64,000 nt of DNA from JANLTX01 sp049840835 (GTDB lineage Bacteria; Armatimonadota; Armatimonadia; Armatimonadales; Armatimonadaceae), in NCBI GenBank assembly GCA_049840835.1, contig JASGJG010000036.1, forward strand, positions 124,001 through 188,000. Direction: 5' to 3'. Shown here piece by piece: positions 7,248 through 15,109 of this stretch. A program made the translations under genes and the position numbers. Positions within the stretch are counted from its first letter, which is position 1. Each line of letters begins with the position of its first letter. The notes beneath the pieces are model-generated. The model saw nothing but the letters and a program-made list of their open reading frames with translations, had not been told where the DNA came from and searched no databases.

Positions 7248-8666
7248 CTAGCGAAACGGGTTACTGAACTTGGAATCGTTCACCAGGGAATCATCTTCCA
7301 GGGTCCGCAGGAAGGCAATCAGCGCATCTCTATCTTCTCCCGAGAAGTTGAGACGAATGGGTTGACCGTTGGGTCCCTTCAATCGGTTGTCCAGCGCCGG
7401 GCCGTTTTGCACGCCATTGATGTAGTGGTCCACTACCTGGCCCAGATTGGCGAAGCGCCCATCGTGCATATAGGGACCGCCACGGAGCAGGTTCTTGAGG
7501 GCGGGCGATTTGAACGTAATCGTCTCCCCCGCATCCAGCCCGTTGCTGCGTGAGTTCGGGTCGAGCGCCAGAGTGGGCATCTGGTGACAACCCACGCACC
7601 CACCCCCACCCTGTGCCGGGGTACGCAGGAACAGGTCCTTGCCCCGGTTCTCCATATCGCTGAAGTTCGAGAACGGTTGCGCAACGCCCCGGTTCTGCTG
7701 CGTTGCGTCGTAAACCTGAGCGAATCCGGTATCGAAGCGCGAGCTGGTAGAGACCATGGCTCGCTCGAACTGCGCGATAGATCGCTGAATGCGGTCCTCC
7801 GTAATAGTTGCATCGCCGAAGACCCAGCGGAACAGCTCGGGGTAGTAGCCAATCCCGGTCATGCGAGCAATGAGCGCGTCGATACCACCGTGAGAGGCAT
7901 CAAAGCCCATCTCCACGCTGTTCTGAATCGGCTGGGTGGCCTGGAACTCCAAAGTGGGAGCGCGCTTGTCCCAGAACATCACGTTTCCGGCGTAGAAGCG
8001 GACATTCCCCAGTCGCATGGAGTGCGCGCTGGTGAACTCCGTGCCCTCGAAGCCGGGGCTGAACCGCCGATTATCCGCGAAGCCTACAGCCTGCTGGTGG
8101 CAGGAAGCGCAGGCAACGGCCCGGTTCACCGAGAGCTGCTTGTCATAGAACAGCACTCGCCCCAGAGTCGCTCCACGATCCGTGACTCGGTTGTTCGGCG
8201 GCTCGTTATTTCGGCCCCGCGCAGCGGCATCATAGTGCACCGGGAATACCGGGTTGGCATAGTTCGCCAGTGCATTCGGGTCGATGGTTGTGGCCGCACG
8301 CAGGTTCGCAAAGGGATCCGGCGGCGGAGTGGGCGCGGGTGTCGGGGTGGGAGTTGGGGTTGGTGCGGGTGTAGGCGTCGGCGATGGTGTGGGAGTCGGA
8401 GTGGGAACAGGAGTCGGCACTGGTGTGGGTGTTGGTACCGGAGTTGGGGTCGGGGTAGGCTCACCTGGCCCAGGAGTCGGCGTCGGCACCGGGGTAGGTG
8501 TGGCATTCGGGCTTGCCGATGGGTCCGGTGTTGGCGTCGCTAAAGGCGTGGGAGTGGACGTAGGATCTGGAGCTGGTCTACTGCCGCCGCCACAGCCGCC
8601 CGCAAACGTTAGGGCGACCACCGGTAGCGTCATTGCGAGTACCCAGCGGGTCTTGGTTGTTTGCAT
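7248..8666 (-). CDS. Di-heme cytochrome c peroxidase-like lipoprotein with TP-repeat linker
   Basis: About 472 aa from ATG 8666 (a frame start at 8696 would put ten odd residues before the signal sequence). The signal ends in a lipobox-like FAGGC (Cys25). Residues about 36-117 are an almost pure Thr/Pro tether of PTPTP type. The catalytic part follows with heme motifs CASCH (186-190) and CVGCH (357-361), in the MauG/CcpA family that reduces H2O2 or oxidises protein side chains. PYMHDGRF near the C-terminus is typical. The protein is probably anchored to a membrane on a long rigid stalk in the periplasm. Confidence 0.9.
   Translation of the reverse strand: MQTTKTRWVLAMTLPVVALTFAGGCGGGSRPAPDPTSTPTPLATPTPDPSASPNATPTPVPTPTPGPGEPTPTPTPVPTPTPVPTPVPTPTPTPSPTPTPAPTPTPTPTPAPTPPPDPFANLRAATTIDPNALANYANPVFPVHYDAAARGRNNEPPNNRVTDRGATLGRVLFYDKQLSVNRAVACASCHQQAVGFADNRRFSPGFEGTEFTSAHSMRLGNVRFYAGNVMFWDKRAPTLEFQATQPIQNSVEMGFDASHGGIDALIARMTGIGYYPELFRWVFGDATITEDRIQRSIAQFERAMVSTSSRFDTGFAQVYDATQQNRGVAQPFSNFSDMENRGKDLFLRTPAQGGGGCVGCHQMPTLALDPNSRSNGLDAGETITFKSPALKNLLRGGPYMHDGRFANLGQVVDHYINGVQNGPALDNRLKGPNGQPIRLNFSGEDRDALIAFLRTLEDDSLVNDSKFSNPFR
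8312..8560 (-). repeat. Low-complexity coding repeat (Thr-Pro linker)
   Basis: Roughly 250 bp of degenerate 6-12 bp repeats (GG[AT/TG]GTNGG[AGC]GTNGG on the plus strand) encoding the TP tether. Its plus-strand shadow reads as a Gly-Val polymer, which is not a real gene. Such tracts readily change length by slippage. Confidence 0.75.
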
Positions 8667-8829
8667 GGCCAAGGGTATGGGCCAACCGTGAAGCAATCGT
8701 GAAGCCGGAGATTTCTTAAAAAAATAAATTTAAAAAGTTCATGATTTTTCGGAACATTTGAGACAACAGGATCGTCTTTATGCTAATCCTTCTCCGGACA
8801 GCCGAATCTGGCCGGATTTTCCCCCAGAG

Positions 8830-9567
8830 CTACTCTGAGGGATTTTTTTTGGCGATGGCGAAAACGGTGAGGCCAAAGGGGAGGCTGCCGCTGAGTACCA
8901 GATTGCTTTCCAGGTCCAGCTCACGGCGCAGAAGGGTGTTCAACCAGGGGAGAGTCGGCTGGGCATCCGCCACAGCCGGTGTGCCTTTCTGAAAGGCATT
9001 CTGCCAGCGACGCACCATCCACACAGCGGGAAAGAGCGCGCTGACCGTGTAGGTACATTTTTCGACGGACAGGCCGGTATCTGCCAGAAGTTTCTGCATC
9101 TCCGGGGCACGGTAGCGGCGGACATGATGGAGCGCAACGTCATGCCGACTCCACAGGGACCGGTAGGCGGGAACGGTAACCACCAGTGTGCCGCCCGGTT
9201 TTAGCACTCGCGCAATCTCACCGGCAGCGGCCACATGGTTCTCGATATGCTCCAGCACATCCAGCGCGACGATGCCATCGAAGTGGTTATTGGGGTATGG
9301 CATATCGGTAGCGGAGGCCAGTGTAAGATTGGTATGCCCACGCTCCCGGCATAGCTCCAGCGCTAGTGGCTCCATATCCAGGCCCCAGACCTCGCCCAGG
9401 GAACGCAGTCGGTCCATGGTGCCCCCCGTGCCGCAACCCACATCTAATAGGCGAGCATCCGTGGGAAGTCGGCCAGCGAGTGCCCGCACCAGGAGGTTAC
9501 GCCGTGCGACGAACCACCAGTGGGTGTCTTCCAGTGCGTACATCTGGCGGTAATATGCCTGGTCCAT
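8830..9567 (-). CDS. Class I SAM-dependent methyltransferase
   Basis: A 245-aa protein with motif I LLDVGCGTGG (about 40-49), the acidic residue closing strand 2 (WGLDMEP), motif II-like FDGIVALDVLEHI, and motif III LKPGGTLVVTVPAYR. The N-terminal YALEDTHWWFVARR is typical of a group of methyltransferases near cell-envelope and glycan genes. The substrate is unknown. The ATG is 15 nt past the ribF stop; a TAGAAT box (9577-9582) ends 9 nt before it, right at the ribF stop, so the gene can be transcribed on its own. Confidence 0.85.
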   Translation of the reverse strand: MDQAYYRQMYALEDTHWWFVARRNLLVRALAGRLPTDARLLDVGCGTGGTMDRLRSLGEVWGLDMEPLALELCRERGHTNLTLASATDMPYPNNHFDGIVALDVLEHIENHVAAAGEIARVLKPGGTLVVTVPAYRSLWSRHDVALHHVRRYRAPEMQKLLADTGLSVEKCTYTVSALFPAVWMVRRWQNAFQKGTPAVADAQPTLPWLNTLLRRELDLESNLVLSGSLPFGLTVFAIAKKNPSE

Positions 9568-9576
9568 TCGGGCCGA

Positions 9577-9582
9577 ATTCTA
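9577..9582 (-). promoter_or_regulatory. -10-like box before the methyltransferase gene
   Basis: TAGAAT on the minus strand, ending 9 nt before the ATG at 9567 and immediately after the ribF stop codon. Confidence 0.45.
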
Positions 9583-10443
9583 TCACGCCAGAGTGGTGCG
9601 GACGGTTTCTACATCTGCACGTATGGCCGAAATCAGGGTATCTAAACCGTCGAACTTCTGCATGGGGCGCAGAAATTTTTCGAACTGGAAGGTGAGGTGC
9701 TGGTCATAGAGGTCACCGAAAAAGTCCAGCAAGTACGCCTCTACTGTAGGCGCGGCATCTGGATCCACCGTGATATTCACCCCTACGCTGATAGCCGCCA
9801 GACACTCGCCGACCCGACCGGCATACACGCCCGGCGCAGGAATCAACTGCCCCGCAGGAATCGCCAGGTTTGCGGTAGGGAAGCCAAGCTGTCGCCCTAG
9901 CTGCCTGCCTCTTACCACGACTCCCGAGAGCGAATAGGGCCGCCCTAAAAGTCGGGCCGCAGCCTCCGTCTGCCCCCCGGAGAGAAGCTGCCGAATGGTA
10001 GTAGAGCGCACCGGGGTACCATCGAGAAACACCGGCGGGACAACGATGACTTTAAAATCATGCCGGTCCCCTGCCTGGCGCAACGCCGAGATATCTCCGC
10101 GCCGGTCGCACCCGAACCGAAAGTCCTCGCCGACGATAATTGCGCCAGCATTCAGTCCGTCGAGCAATACCTCTCGGACAAAATCATCTGGAGTCAGCGC
10201 GGCAAAGGCACGGTCGAACGGCTGGATAACCACTGTATCCACGCCATGCGCACGAAGCAGCGCATCGCGCTCCTCTACAGTACCCAGCAGAAGCGGCACA
10301 CGGGCGGGGGAAAAGAGAGTCGCCGGGTGTGGATCGAAGGTCAGCGCCAGAGCGGACAGTCCGGTTGCCTGAGCCGCCTGTAGTAGCGCCTGGTGTCCTT
10401 TATGAACACCATCGAAGATACCTATCGTAACCGCGTTTGTCAT
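9583..10443 (-). CDS. ribF: Bifunctional riboflavin kinase/FAD synthetase RibF
   Basis: A 286-aa protein that phosphorylates riboflavin to FMN and adenylates it to FAD. The N-terminal nucleotidyltransferase has GIFDGVHKGHQ (8-18) and PVRSTTIRQLL. The C-terminal kinase has GRQLGFPTANL and ends in a domain with VEAYLLDF. Length is slightly short of the usual 305-320 aa but both domains are complete. Its start overlaps the truB stop as ATGA, the common truB-ribF arrangement. Confidence 0.95.
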   Translation of the reverse strand: MTNAVTIGIFDGVHKGHQALLQAAQATGLSALALTFDPHPATLFSPARVPLLLGTVEERDALLRAHGVDTVVIQPFDRAFAALTPDDFVREVLLDGLNAGAIIVGEDFRFGCDRRGDISALRQAGDRHDFKVIVVPPVFLDGTPVRSTTIRQLLSGGQTEAAARLLGRPYSLSGVVVRGRQLGRQLGFPTANLAIPAGQLIPAPGVYAGRVGECLAAISVGVNITVDPDAAPTVEAYLLDFFGDLYDQHLTFQFEKFLRPMQKFDGLDTLISAIRADVETVRTTLA

Positions 10444-11309
10444 GATTCCGAAAAAACCTTGAACGGCTGAAGCCGCCCGCCTTCCGAGCGGACCAGCGCC
10501 AGAAGGCTACCCTTGTATAACACCGCCGCCTGGTCCGAAATCTCCCCTGCCACAGCACGCCCCAGCTTCAAATCGGCAGCCATATCGTCGTCCGCATCTA
10601 TCGTCGGCCAGCCAAGCGCTGTATGCAATGGAATCAGCGCCTCAGGAGTTAGTGTCTCCAGAGTCAACGCCTCTTCTAAGAGAAACGGCCCGACCGCCTC
10701 GCGTTCCAGCGTCGCCATATGTGCGGGCAAACTCAGCGCCGCGCCAAGGTCTTTACACAGTGTGCGGATATAGGTTCCCCCCCCACAGGTCACCCGAAGC
10801 GTCGCCTGCGCCTGCGAGCCAGAGGCAAAGCCCAGTAGCTCCAGCCCATGGATCATAATCTTCCTGGCGTCTCGCTCGACCGTAATACCTTTGCGGGCCA
10901 GGTCATACAGGCGTTGTCCTTCATGGTGGAGCGCCGAGACCATAGGGGGAACCTGCTCAATCTCGCCGATAAAGCCGGGAATCGCCTCTTTCAGCGCCGC
11001 TTCGGTCAGCCCGGAGGAATCGCCTTCTTCTGTGGTCTGCCCACTGGCGTCTTCGGTATCCGTCGCGCGCCCGAAACCACAGACCGCCCGGTAGACCTTG
11101 GGCTCCGTGTTGATAAACGGCAGCAGCCGTGTGCCCTGCCCGACCGCTATCACCAGCACGCCGGTCGCATCCGGGTCAAGCGTGCCCGCATGCCCTACCC
11201 GCTTCTGATGCAGCAGGCGCTTGATACGAGCCACCACATCGAAGCTCGTCATGCCTGCCGGTTTGGCAATGTTTACAAATCCGTCCACCGAGTAGGCAGT
11301 ATACGTCAC
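10440..11309 (-). CDS. truB: tRNA pseudouridine(55) synthase TruB
   Basis: A 289-aa enzyme making pseudouridine 55 in the T-loop of tRNAs. The family motif VGHAGTLDPDATGVL contains the catalytic Asp45. GFVNIAKPAGMTSFD at the N-terminus and GTYIRTLCKDLG are both present. The start is a GTG at 11309. It leads into ribF by ATGA overlap. Confidence 0.95.
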   Translation of the reverse strand: MTYTAYSVDGFVNIAKPAGMTSFDVVARIKRLLHQKRVGHAGTLDPDATGVLVIAVGQGTRLLPFINTEPKVYRAVCGFGRATDTEDASGQTTEEGDSSGLTEAALKEAIPGFIGEIEQVPPMVSALHHEGQRLYDLARKGITVERDARKIMIHGLELLGFASGSQAQATLRVTCGGGTYIRTLCKDLGAALSLPAHMATLEREAVGPFLLEEALTLETLTPEALIPLHTALGWPTIDADDDMAADLKLGRAVAGEISDQAAVLYKGSLLALVRSEGGRLQPFKVFSES

Positions 11310-11466
11310 GGACCAAATTCAGAAAAAAGAAAGAGAGATAATTCTAATACAATAAACATCTCATTCTCGTGAACTTCATGATGTATACAGGCTACATCTG
11401 ACGTTTTTCGAACACTATAGCGTAAAAGAGAGTATTTCCAGGAATAGTGCTTCCGCCACTGCCTGA

Positions 11467-11496
11467 TTGACAAAAGGGCCAAAAATGCCGTATACT
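11467..11496 (+). promoter_or_regulatory. Sigma-70-type promoter of a candidate small RNA
   Basis: Perfect -35 TTGACA (11467-11472), 18-bp spacer, -10 TATACT (11491-11496). This is among the best consensus promoters in the window and it does not lead directly into a protein gene. Confidence 0.75.
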
Positions 11497-11502
11497 ATAT
11501 AC

Positions 11503-11582
11503 ATAAGCGCGGTGGAAAGCCGTGTTTAAAACTCTCCAGAGAACTACAGCGGCGAAGTCAAATGAGACTTCGGCGCTTTTTT
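11503..11582 (+). ncRNA. Candidate 80-nt small RNA with intrinsic terminator
   Basis: The promoter at 11467-11496 is followed 80 nt later by a strong terminator: AGCGGCGAAGTC (11548-11559) pairs with GACTTCGGCGCT (11566-11577), then a run of T. Between them are two smaller stems (CGCGG/CCGTG with a TGGAAAG loop, and TCTC/GAGA). The segment has no ORF. It could be a free sRNA, or an attenuated leader for the PARG-like gene at 11798, although an inverted-repeat element lies between. It matches no Rfam family I can recognise by eye. Confidence 0.6.
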
Positions 11583-11583
11583 G
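11548..11583 (+). terminator. Intrinsic terminator of the candidate small RNA
   Basis: A 12-bp stem with one mismatch, loop of 6 nt, then TTTTTT. Confidence 0.75.
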
Positions 11584-11601
11584 TTGGCTGGGCCATAGTT
11601 C

Positions 11602-11752
11602 CGCGGGTTGAAAACCCACGTCTAGGTGGCTTGCAGCCGGGCGTCCTCTGGACGCAAATCCCCAGAATAACGGCAGGCTTTCCTCCATCGCCATTCTCCC
11701 GTCCGGAGGACGGTTGGCCGAAGGTCATCTAGACGTGGGTTTTCAACCCGCG
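11602..11752. repeat. Inverted-repeat element with 24-bp perfect ends (MITE-like)
   Basis: CGCGGGTTGAAAACCCACGT plus CTAG... arms: 11602-11625 and 11729-11752 are perfect 24-bp inverted repeats. Similarity between the arms continues inward imperfectly for about 30 bp (both contain CGTCCTC[T/C]GGACG). Each arm also holds the small palindrome GGGTTGAAAACCC. There is no ORF inside. The ends differ from those of the other two repeat families in the window. Confidence 0.8.
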
Positions 11753-11797
11753 ATTGTAAATTTTTATCAAAGCTACATAGCCACTCGATAGTGTTTT

Positions 11798-12667
11798 ATG
11801 AACAATAAATTGACTATCGATTCAAAACGTGCAGTTAGTATTCAGCGCAGAGGCAGCTACACCGCCCCCTCAGGCAGAACCGTTGATTTCCGCACAGAAC
11901 AAAAGTCTGCCGAAGCTGGAACTAGCCTCCTACACCTCACGGATTTCCCAGAGCTGCTGACACTACCCAGCGCCAGTACACGCTATGAAACACGAATCTT
12001 GGTAACACCAGAAACATCGCTTCAGGCAATAGCCCGGCTTGCACTTGAGTGCGACGGCACGGATCTGCTCTGCCTGAATTTTGCCTCGGCGAAGAATCCC
12101 GGCGGTGGGTTTCTGAATGGAGCGCAGGCTCAAGAGGAAAGCTTGGCCAGAGCCTCGGGGCTCTACCACTGCCTGCTCCAGCAGCCGGAGTTCTATGCGT
12201 TTCATAGGGCACAGGGCGATCTGCTCTACTCCGACCACATGATTCTCTCCCCCGGCGTGCCGGTCTTCGCCGATGACAATGGCAGGCTGTTGGAATCGCC
12301 GCTTCTCTGTGGCTTTCTGACCTCACCCGCCGTGAACGCACGCATGATAGAGCGTAACACGCCGGAGATACGTGCTCAGATTCGCCCCACTATGAAACGT
12401 CGTATGGAGCGAGTACTGTGGCTAGCCGCAAGCTCAGGCTACAAAACTCTGATTCTAGGAGCCTGGGGCTGCGGAGTGTTCGGGTGCGACCCGGTCATGG
12501 TCGCCGAGCTATTTGCGGAGGCTCTACAGGGACCGTTCGCTAGTTGCTTCGAGGAGGTAGTGTTTGCCGTGTATGACCGCAGCAAAGCGGGCGCAACACG
12601 AACGGCATTTTCCGACATACTCAGGCGTAATGGAAAGCCGGAAAAACCCTGTCTTCAACCGTACTAA
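11798..12667 (+). CDS. TIGR02452-type (bacterial PARG-like) ADP-ribose hydrolase
   Basis: A 289-aa protein of the microbial-type poly(ADP-ribose) glycohydrolase family. The diagnostic GGG-x(7)-QEE signature is present as GGGFLNGAQAQEE (102-114), where the second Glu is the catalytic residue, and LGAWGCGVFGCDP follows at about 225. The fold is a macrodomain that removes ADP-ribose from proteins. No partner ADP-ribosyltransferase is visible nearby. It is monocistronic, lying between an inverted-repeat element and the prepilin gene. A phage-defence or DNA-repair role is possible but unsupported here. Confidence 0.88.
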   Translation: MNNKLTIDSKRAVSIQRRGSYTAPSGRTVDFRTEQKSAEAGTSLLHLTDFPELLTLPSASTRYETRILVTPETSLQAIARLALECDGTDLLCLNFASAKNPGGGFLNGAQAQEESLARASGLYHCLLQQPEFYAFHRAQGDLLYSDHMILSPGVPVFADDNGRLLESPLLCGFLTSPAVNARMIERNTPEIRAQIRPTMKRRMERVLWLAASSGYKTLILGAWGCGVFGCDPVMVAELFAEALQGPFASCFEEVVFAVYDRSKAGATRTAFSDILRRNGKPEKPCLQPY

Positions 12668-12790
12668 TGCAAAATTGAATTACGCATATTTGCCATCGTC
12701 GCGTAGATATACAGGAATAACAGATAAAAATTAAATAGAAAAATGTTAAGGAACTGGCTTACTGGGTACTGCGACATATAGGCATAACGA

Positions 12791-12850
12791 GGCTCCTTTC
12801 CATACCGGAAAACTTTACGTAGGAGCCACAGAATGGTATCGATTTACCAT
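12791..12850 (+). promoter_or_regulatory. Structured leader before the prepilin gene
   Basis: Two hairpins lie in the 80 bp before the prepilin ATG: GGCTCCT (12791-12797) with AGGAGCC (12821-12827), holding an inner TTCC/GGAA, and ATGGTA (12833-12838) with TACCAT (12845-12850). No known riboswitch consensus was recognised. The rest of 12668-12790 is AT-rich with no gene. Confidence 0.4.
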
Positions 12851-12871
12851 CCAATGAAGGGTTAGCCAGAA

Positions 12872-13666
12872 ATGATCCGCTCTCGTTCCGCATTTACGCT
12901 CATTGAGCTTCTCGTTGTCATCGCTATCATCGCTATTCTTGCCGCCATTCTCTTCCCTGTCTTCGCCCAGGCTCGTGCCAAGGCCCGCCAGACAAGCTGC
13001 CTTTCCAATGAGAAGCAGATCGGTCTGGCTCTGATGATGTACTCGCAAGACTACGACGAAACCCTCGCTGGAAACACATTCCATGCAGCGGGCCTCGGCA
13101 AGCCGCTGGGATTCATGCAACCCTATGACGCGGCGGACAGTACGACCTGGCGTATCTGGGCTCGTGACCTGATGCCCTACGTGAAGAACATGGGCGTCTT
13201 CAAGTGCCCGCAGACCAAGCCGCGCTCCGCTGATGGCCCCTGCGACTACCTCGGGACGGGCGCTAACCCCTGTGAGCTCACTGCTGCAGGTGCCGGAACG
13301 ACCAACTACCTGCTCAATGGCATCGTCGCTTCGCAGGCTATCGCTGCAATTCAAACGCCTGCGGATACCGTCTACGTTCACGAAGTCCGGAACTTCAACC
13401 GTGTTGCCCAGGAAAAGCCGCGCCTCGTTCCCGGCGATTCCACCAAAGCCTATAACTTCACGCTCGATTTCTACGACAGCCTGCACAATGGCGGGGCAAA
13501 TATGCTCTTCTGCGATGGTCACGCCAAGTGGCAGCGCCGCGATGCGATGCGCTACGCTCAGTTCGGCGCACCTGTGGCATCGAATGCTGGCCTGCCGACG
13601 AACTTCCCGGCCAGCGACACCGAGGCATCGGCCCGCAACCTGGTGCAGTACACGGTCGGCCTGTGA
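12872..13666 (+). CDS. Type IV-like prepilin with H-X9-DG C-terminal signature
   Basis: A 264-aa protein with a class III (prepilin) leader. After the basic MIRSRSA comes FTLIELLVVIAIIAILAAIL, cleaved before the Phe, with Glu at position +5. The body is the DUF1559-like or Armatimonadota family, with the C-terminal block HNGGANMLFCDGHAK that defines the H-X9-DG group. These are pseudopilins or surface fibre subunits expanded in Planctomycetota and Armatimonadota; the exact role is unknown. The stop overlaps the start of the next gene as GTGA. Confidence 0.9.
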   Translation: MIRSRSAFTLIELLVVIAIIAILAAILFPVFAQARAKARQTSCLSNEKQIGLALMMYSQDYDETLAGNTFHAAGLGKPLGFMQPYDAADSTTWRIWARDLMPYVKNMGVFKCPQTKPRSADGPCDYLGTGANPCELTAAGAGTTNYLLNGIVASQAIAAIQTPADTVYVHEVRNFNRVAQEKPRLVPGDSTKAYNFTLDFYDSLHNGGANMLFCDGHAKWQRRDAMRYAQFGAPVASNAGLPTNFPASDTEASARNLVQYTVGL

Positions 13667-14739
13667 ATCTCCCGTTCCTGCGAACGCAGAGCGAACCCGT
13701 GCCGGGCTACCTTCTTGCTTTTGAGAAGGGCAGCCCGCAGGCCGCTGCTCCCTTCGCTCGCCTTCTGGACGCCACTCTAACGCAGGGTCGCCTCGCACCG
13801 GTCACCAAGATTGGAATGGGGATCGACGTTGCCAAGCGACTCGGCAACGTCTATGCAGAGCGGCATCTCGCTCGTCGGCTGCGAGCATATCCGGCGAGTC
13901 AGCGCGACGAGCGGGAGCGGCTAGCGCTGGAGTATGCGCAGCGCCTGACGGATGATGTACAGGGTATCGACGCAGATTTCTTTCGTAAAATCGACCTGGT
14001 TTTCAACGACAGTGAGATCGTCGAGCTGACCCAGACCGTCTGCACGATGAACTACTTCGTGCGCCTCTGTGCCGCGCTGGGACTTGTGCCGGAGCCCTGG
14101 CTCTCCTCGGCTCCTGCGCCAGCGCCGCGTTCAGAGCCACCGAGCGAGTCAACACGCATCACGCTCTCCAGCGACGAGGAGATGACCTGGGCAGGCGAGC
14201 TGGCTTCGCCCACGGGTGGAGATCCCTGGGGCCTGGGCGTCCGCGTTCTCAACTCGCAGCGCGCCATGCTCCGCAGCCCTGAGGCGGGCCGTGCGTGGAT
14301 GGCGTACTGGCAGAGCGTTCGCAAAACAGAGAGTGTGCCACGCGCCACACTGCTTCAGGTGTCGTTTGCTGTATCGAAGGCGAATGGTTGCCGGTACTGC
14401 CAGGTGCATCAGGTCGTCGGGCTTCGGCGGCAAAAGATCGAGATTGGAAAGCTCCTCTCGCTGGAAAAGTCCGATGAGGCGCTGGCTCCAGAAGAAAAAG
14501 TGGCTGTCAGCTTCGCTCGCAAGCTAACCAAAAGCCCATCGCTTGTAGATAGGTCGGATCGGGAAGCTCTGGCAAAAGCGTTTCCCGACGGAAAAGACCT
14601 GGAAATTGTCTTACAGACGTGTGCCTTTTCGTACATGAATCGCTTTACGGATAACCTTGGTCTGCCCTCGGAAGAGGAGGCGGTCAAGATTTACAAAGAA
14701 GTCTTTGGAGCTCTTCCAAAGAAAGGCGCACGCAAATAA
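13663..14739 (+). CDS. Carboxymuconolactone decarboxylase/AhpD-like peroxidase-related protein
   Basis: A 358-aa all-helical protein. The second half has the AhpD active-site pattern ANGCRYCQVHQ (Cys243, Cys246, His249), the redox pair used with peroxiredoxins. The first half looks like a diverged CMD repeat without the cysteine pair, joined by a Pro/Ala/Ser linker (150-165). The start is GTG 13663, overlapping the prepilin TGA, which fixes it despite a longer frame upstream. Coupling to a prepilin is unusual. Confidence 0.82.
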   Translation: MNLPFLRTQSEPVPGYLLAFEKGSPQAAAPFARLLDATLTQGRLAPVTKIGMGIDVAKRLGNVYAERHLARRLRAYPASQRDERERLALEYAQRLTDDVQGIDADFFRKIDLVFNDSEIVELTQTVCTMNYFVRLCAALGLVPEPWLSSAPAPAPRSEPPSESTRITLSSDEEMTWAGELASPTGGDPWGLGVRVLNSQRAMLRSPEAGRAWMAYWQSVRKTESVPRATLLQVSFAVSKANGCRYCQVHQVVGLRRQKIEIGKLLSLEKSDEALAPEEKVAVSFARKLTKSPSLVDRSDREALAKAFPDGKDLEIVLQTCAFSYMNRFTDNLGLPSEEEAVKIYKEVFGALPKKGARK

Positions 14740-14810
14740 TAACTCGCTTTACAGCGATCCCGATCTACGTCGAAACCGACGTTAGAAATCACCCTAAAAG
14801 GAAAATACCA

Positions 14811-15059
14811 ATGAGTCAGGACATTCTTGTCGCCAACCAGAACACGATCATCGAGAACCAGAAAGTTATTCTTGAGAATCAGGAAACGATTCAGTCCAAT
14901 CAGAAGGCCGTTCTCGCCAACCAGGACACCATCCAGACCAACCAGCAGACCATTCTGGAGAACCAGTCCCTTCTGAAAACGCTTCTCGCCAATCAGGAGA
15001 CTATCCAGGCGAATCAGAAGACTATCCTGGAGAACCAGGAAAAGATTCTAGCGAAGTAG
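14811..15059 (+). CDS. NQ-heptad coiled-coil protein, 82 aa
   Basis: Not a named family. After MSQDIL the whole protein is a heptad array with Asn-Gln every seven residues: (A/E/S/T)NQ-x-(T/A/V)-(I/V)-(L/Q/I), as in ENQKVILENQETIQSNQ. Hydrophobic residues fall at a/d positions and Asn-Gln pairs recur on one face, predicting a parallel coiled coil. A single interruption, SLLKTLL, lies near residue 55. GGAAAA is the Shine-Dalgarno and a strong terminator follows. The repeats are conserved at protein but not at DNA level, so selection has kept the pattern. Confidence 0.8.
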   Translation: MSQDILVANQNTIIENQKVILENQETIQSNQKAVLANQDTIQTNQQTILENQSLLKTLLANQETIQANQKTILENQEKILAK

Positions 15060-15080
15060 TTTCCTTCGCAGATAGTCAAT

Positions 15081-15108
15081 AACCCCGGACTCAAGTCCGG
15101 GGTTTTCT
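15081..15108. terminator. Strong terminator between convergent genes
   Basis: AACCCCGGAC pairs with GTCCGGGGTT over a TCAA loop, followed by TTCT on the plus strand. It ends the NQ-heptad gene and lies just beyond the stop of the minus-strand HTH gene. Confidence 0.85.
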
Positions 15109-15109
15109 A

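Noticed and set aside
8312..8560. CRISPR-like periodic repeat
   Set aside because: Short degenerate coding repeats without constant-length spacers.
8284..8691. Plus-strand Gly-Val-rich ORF
   Set aside because: It is the antisense shadow of the Thr-Pro linker of the cytochrome peroxidase gene.
10848..11372. 174-aa plus-strand ORF opposite truB
   Set aside because: Antisense shadow of truB with no motif.
11452..11460. GCCACTG resembling a cobalamin B12 box
   Set aside because: No other riboswitch elements around it; it lies upstream of an independent promoter.
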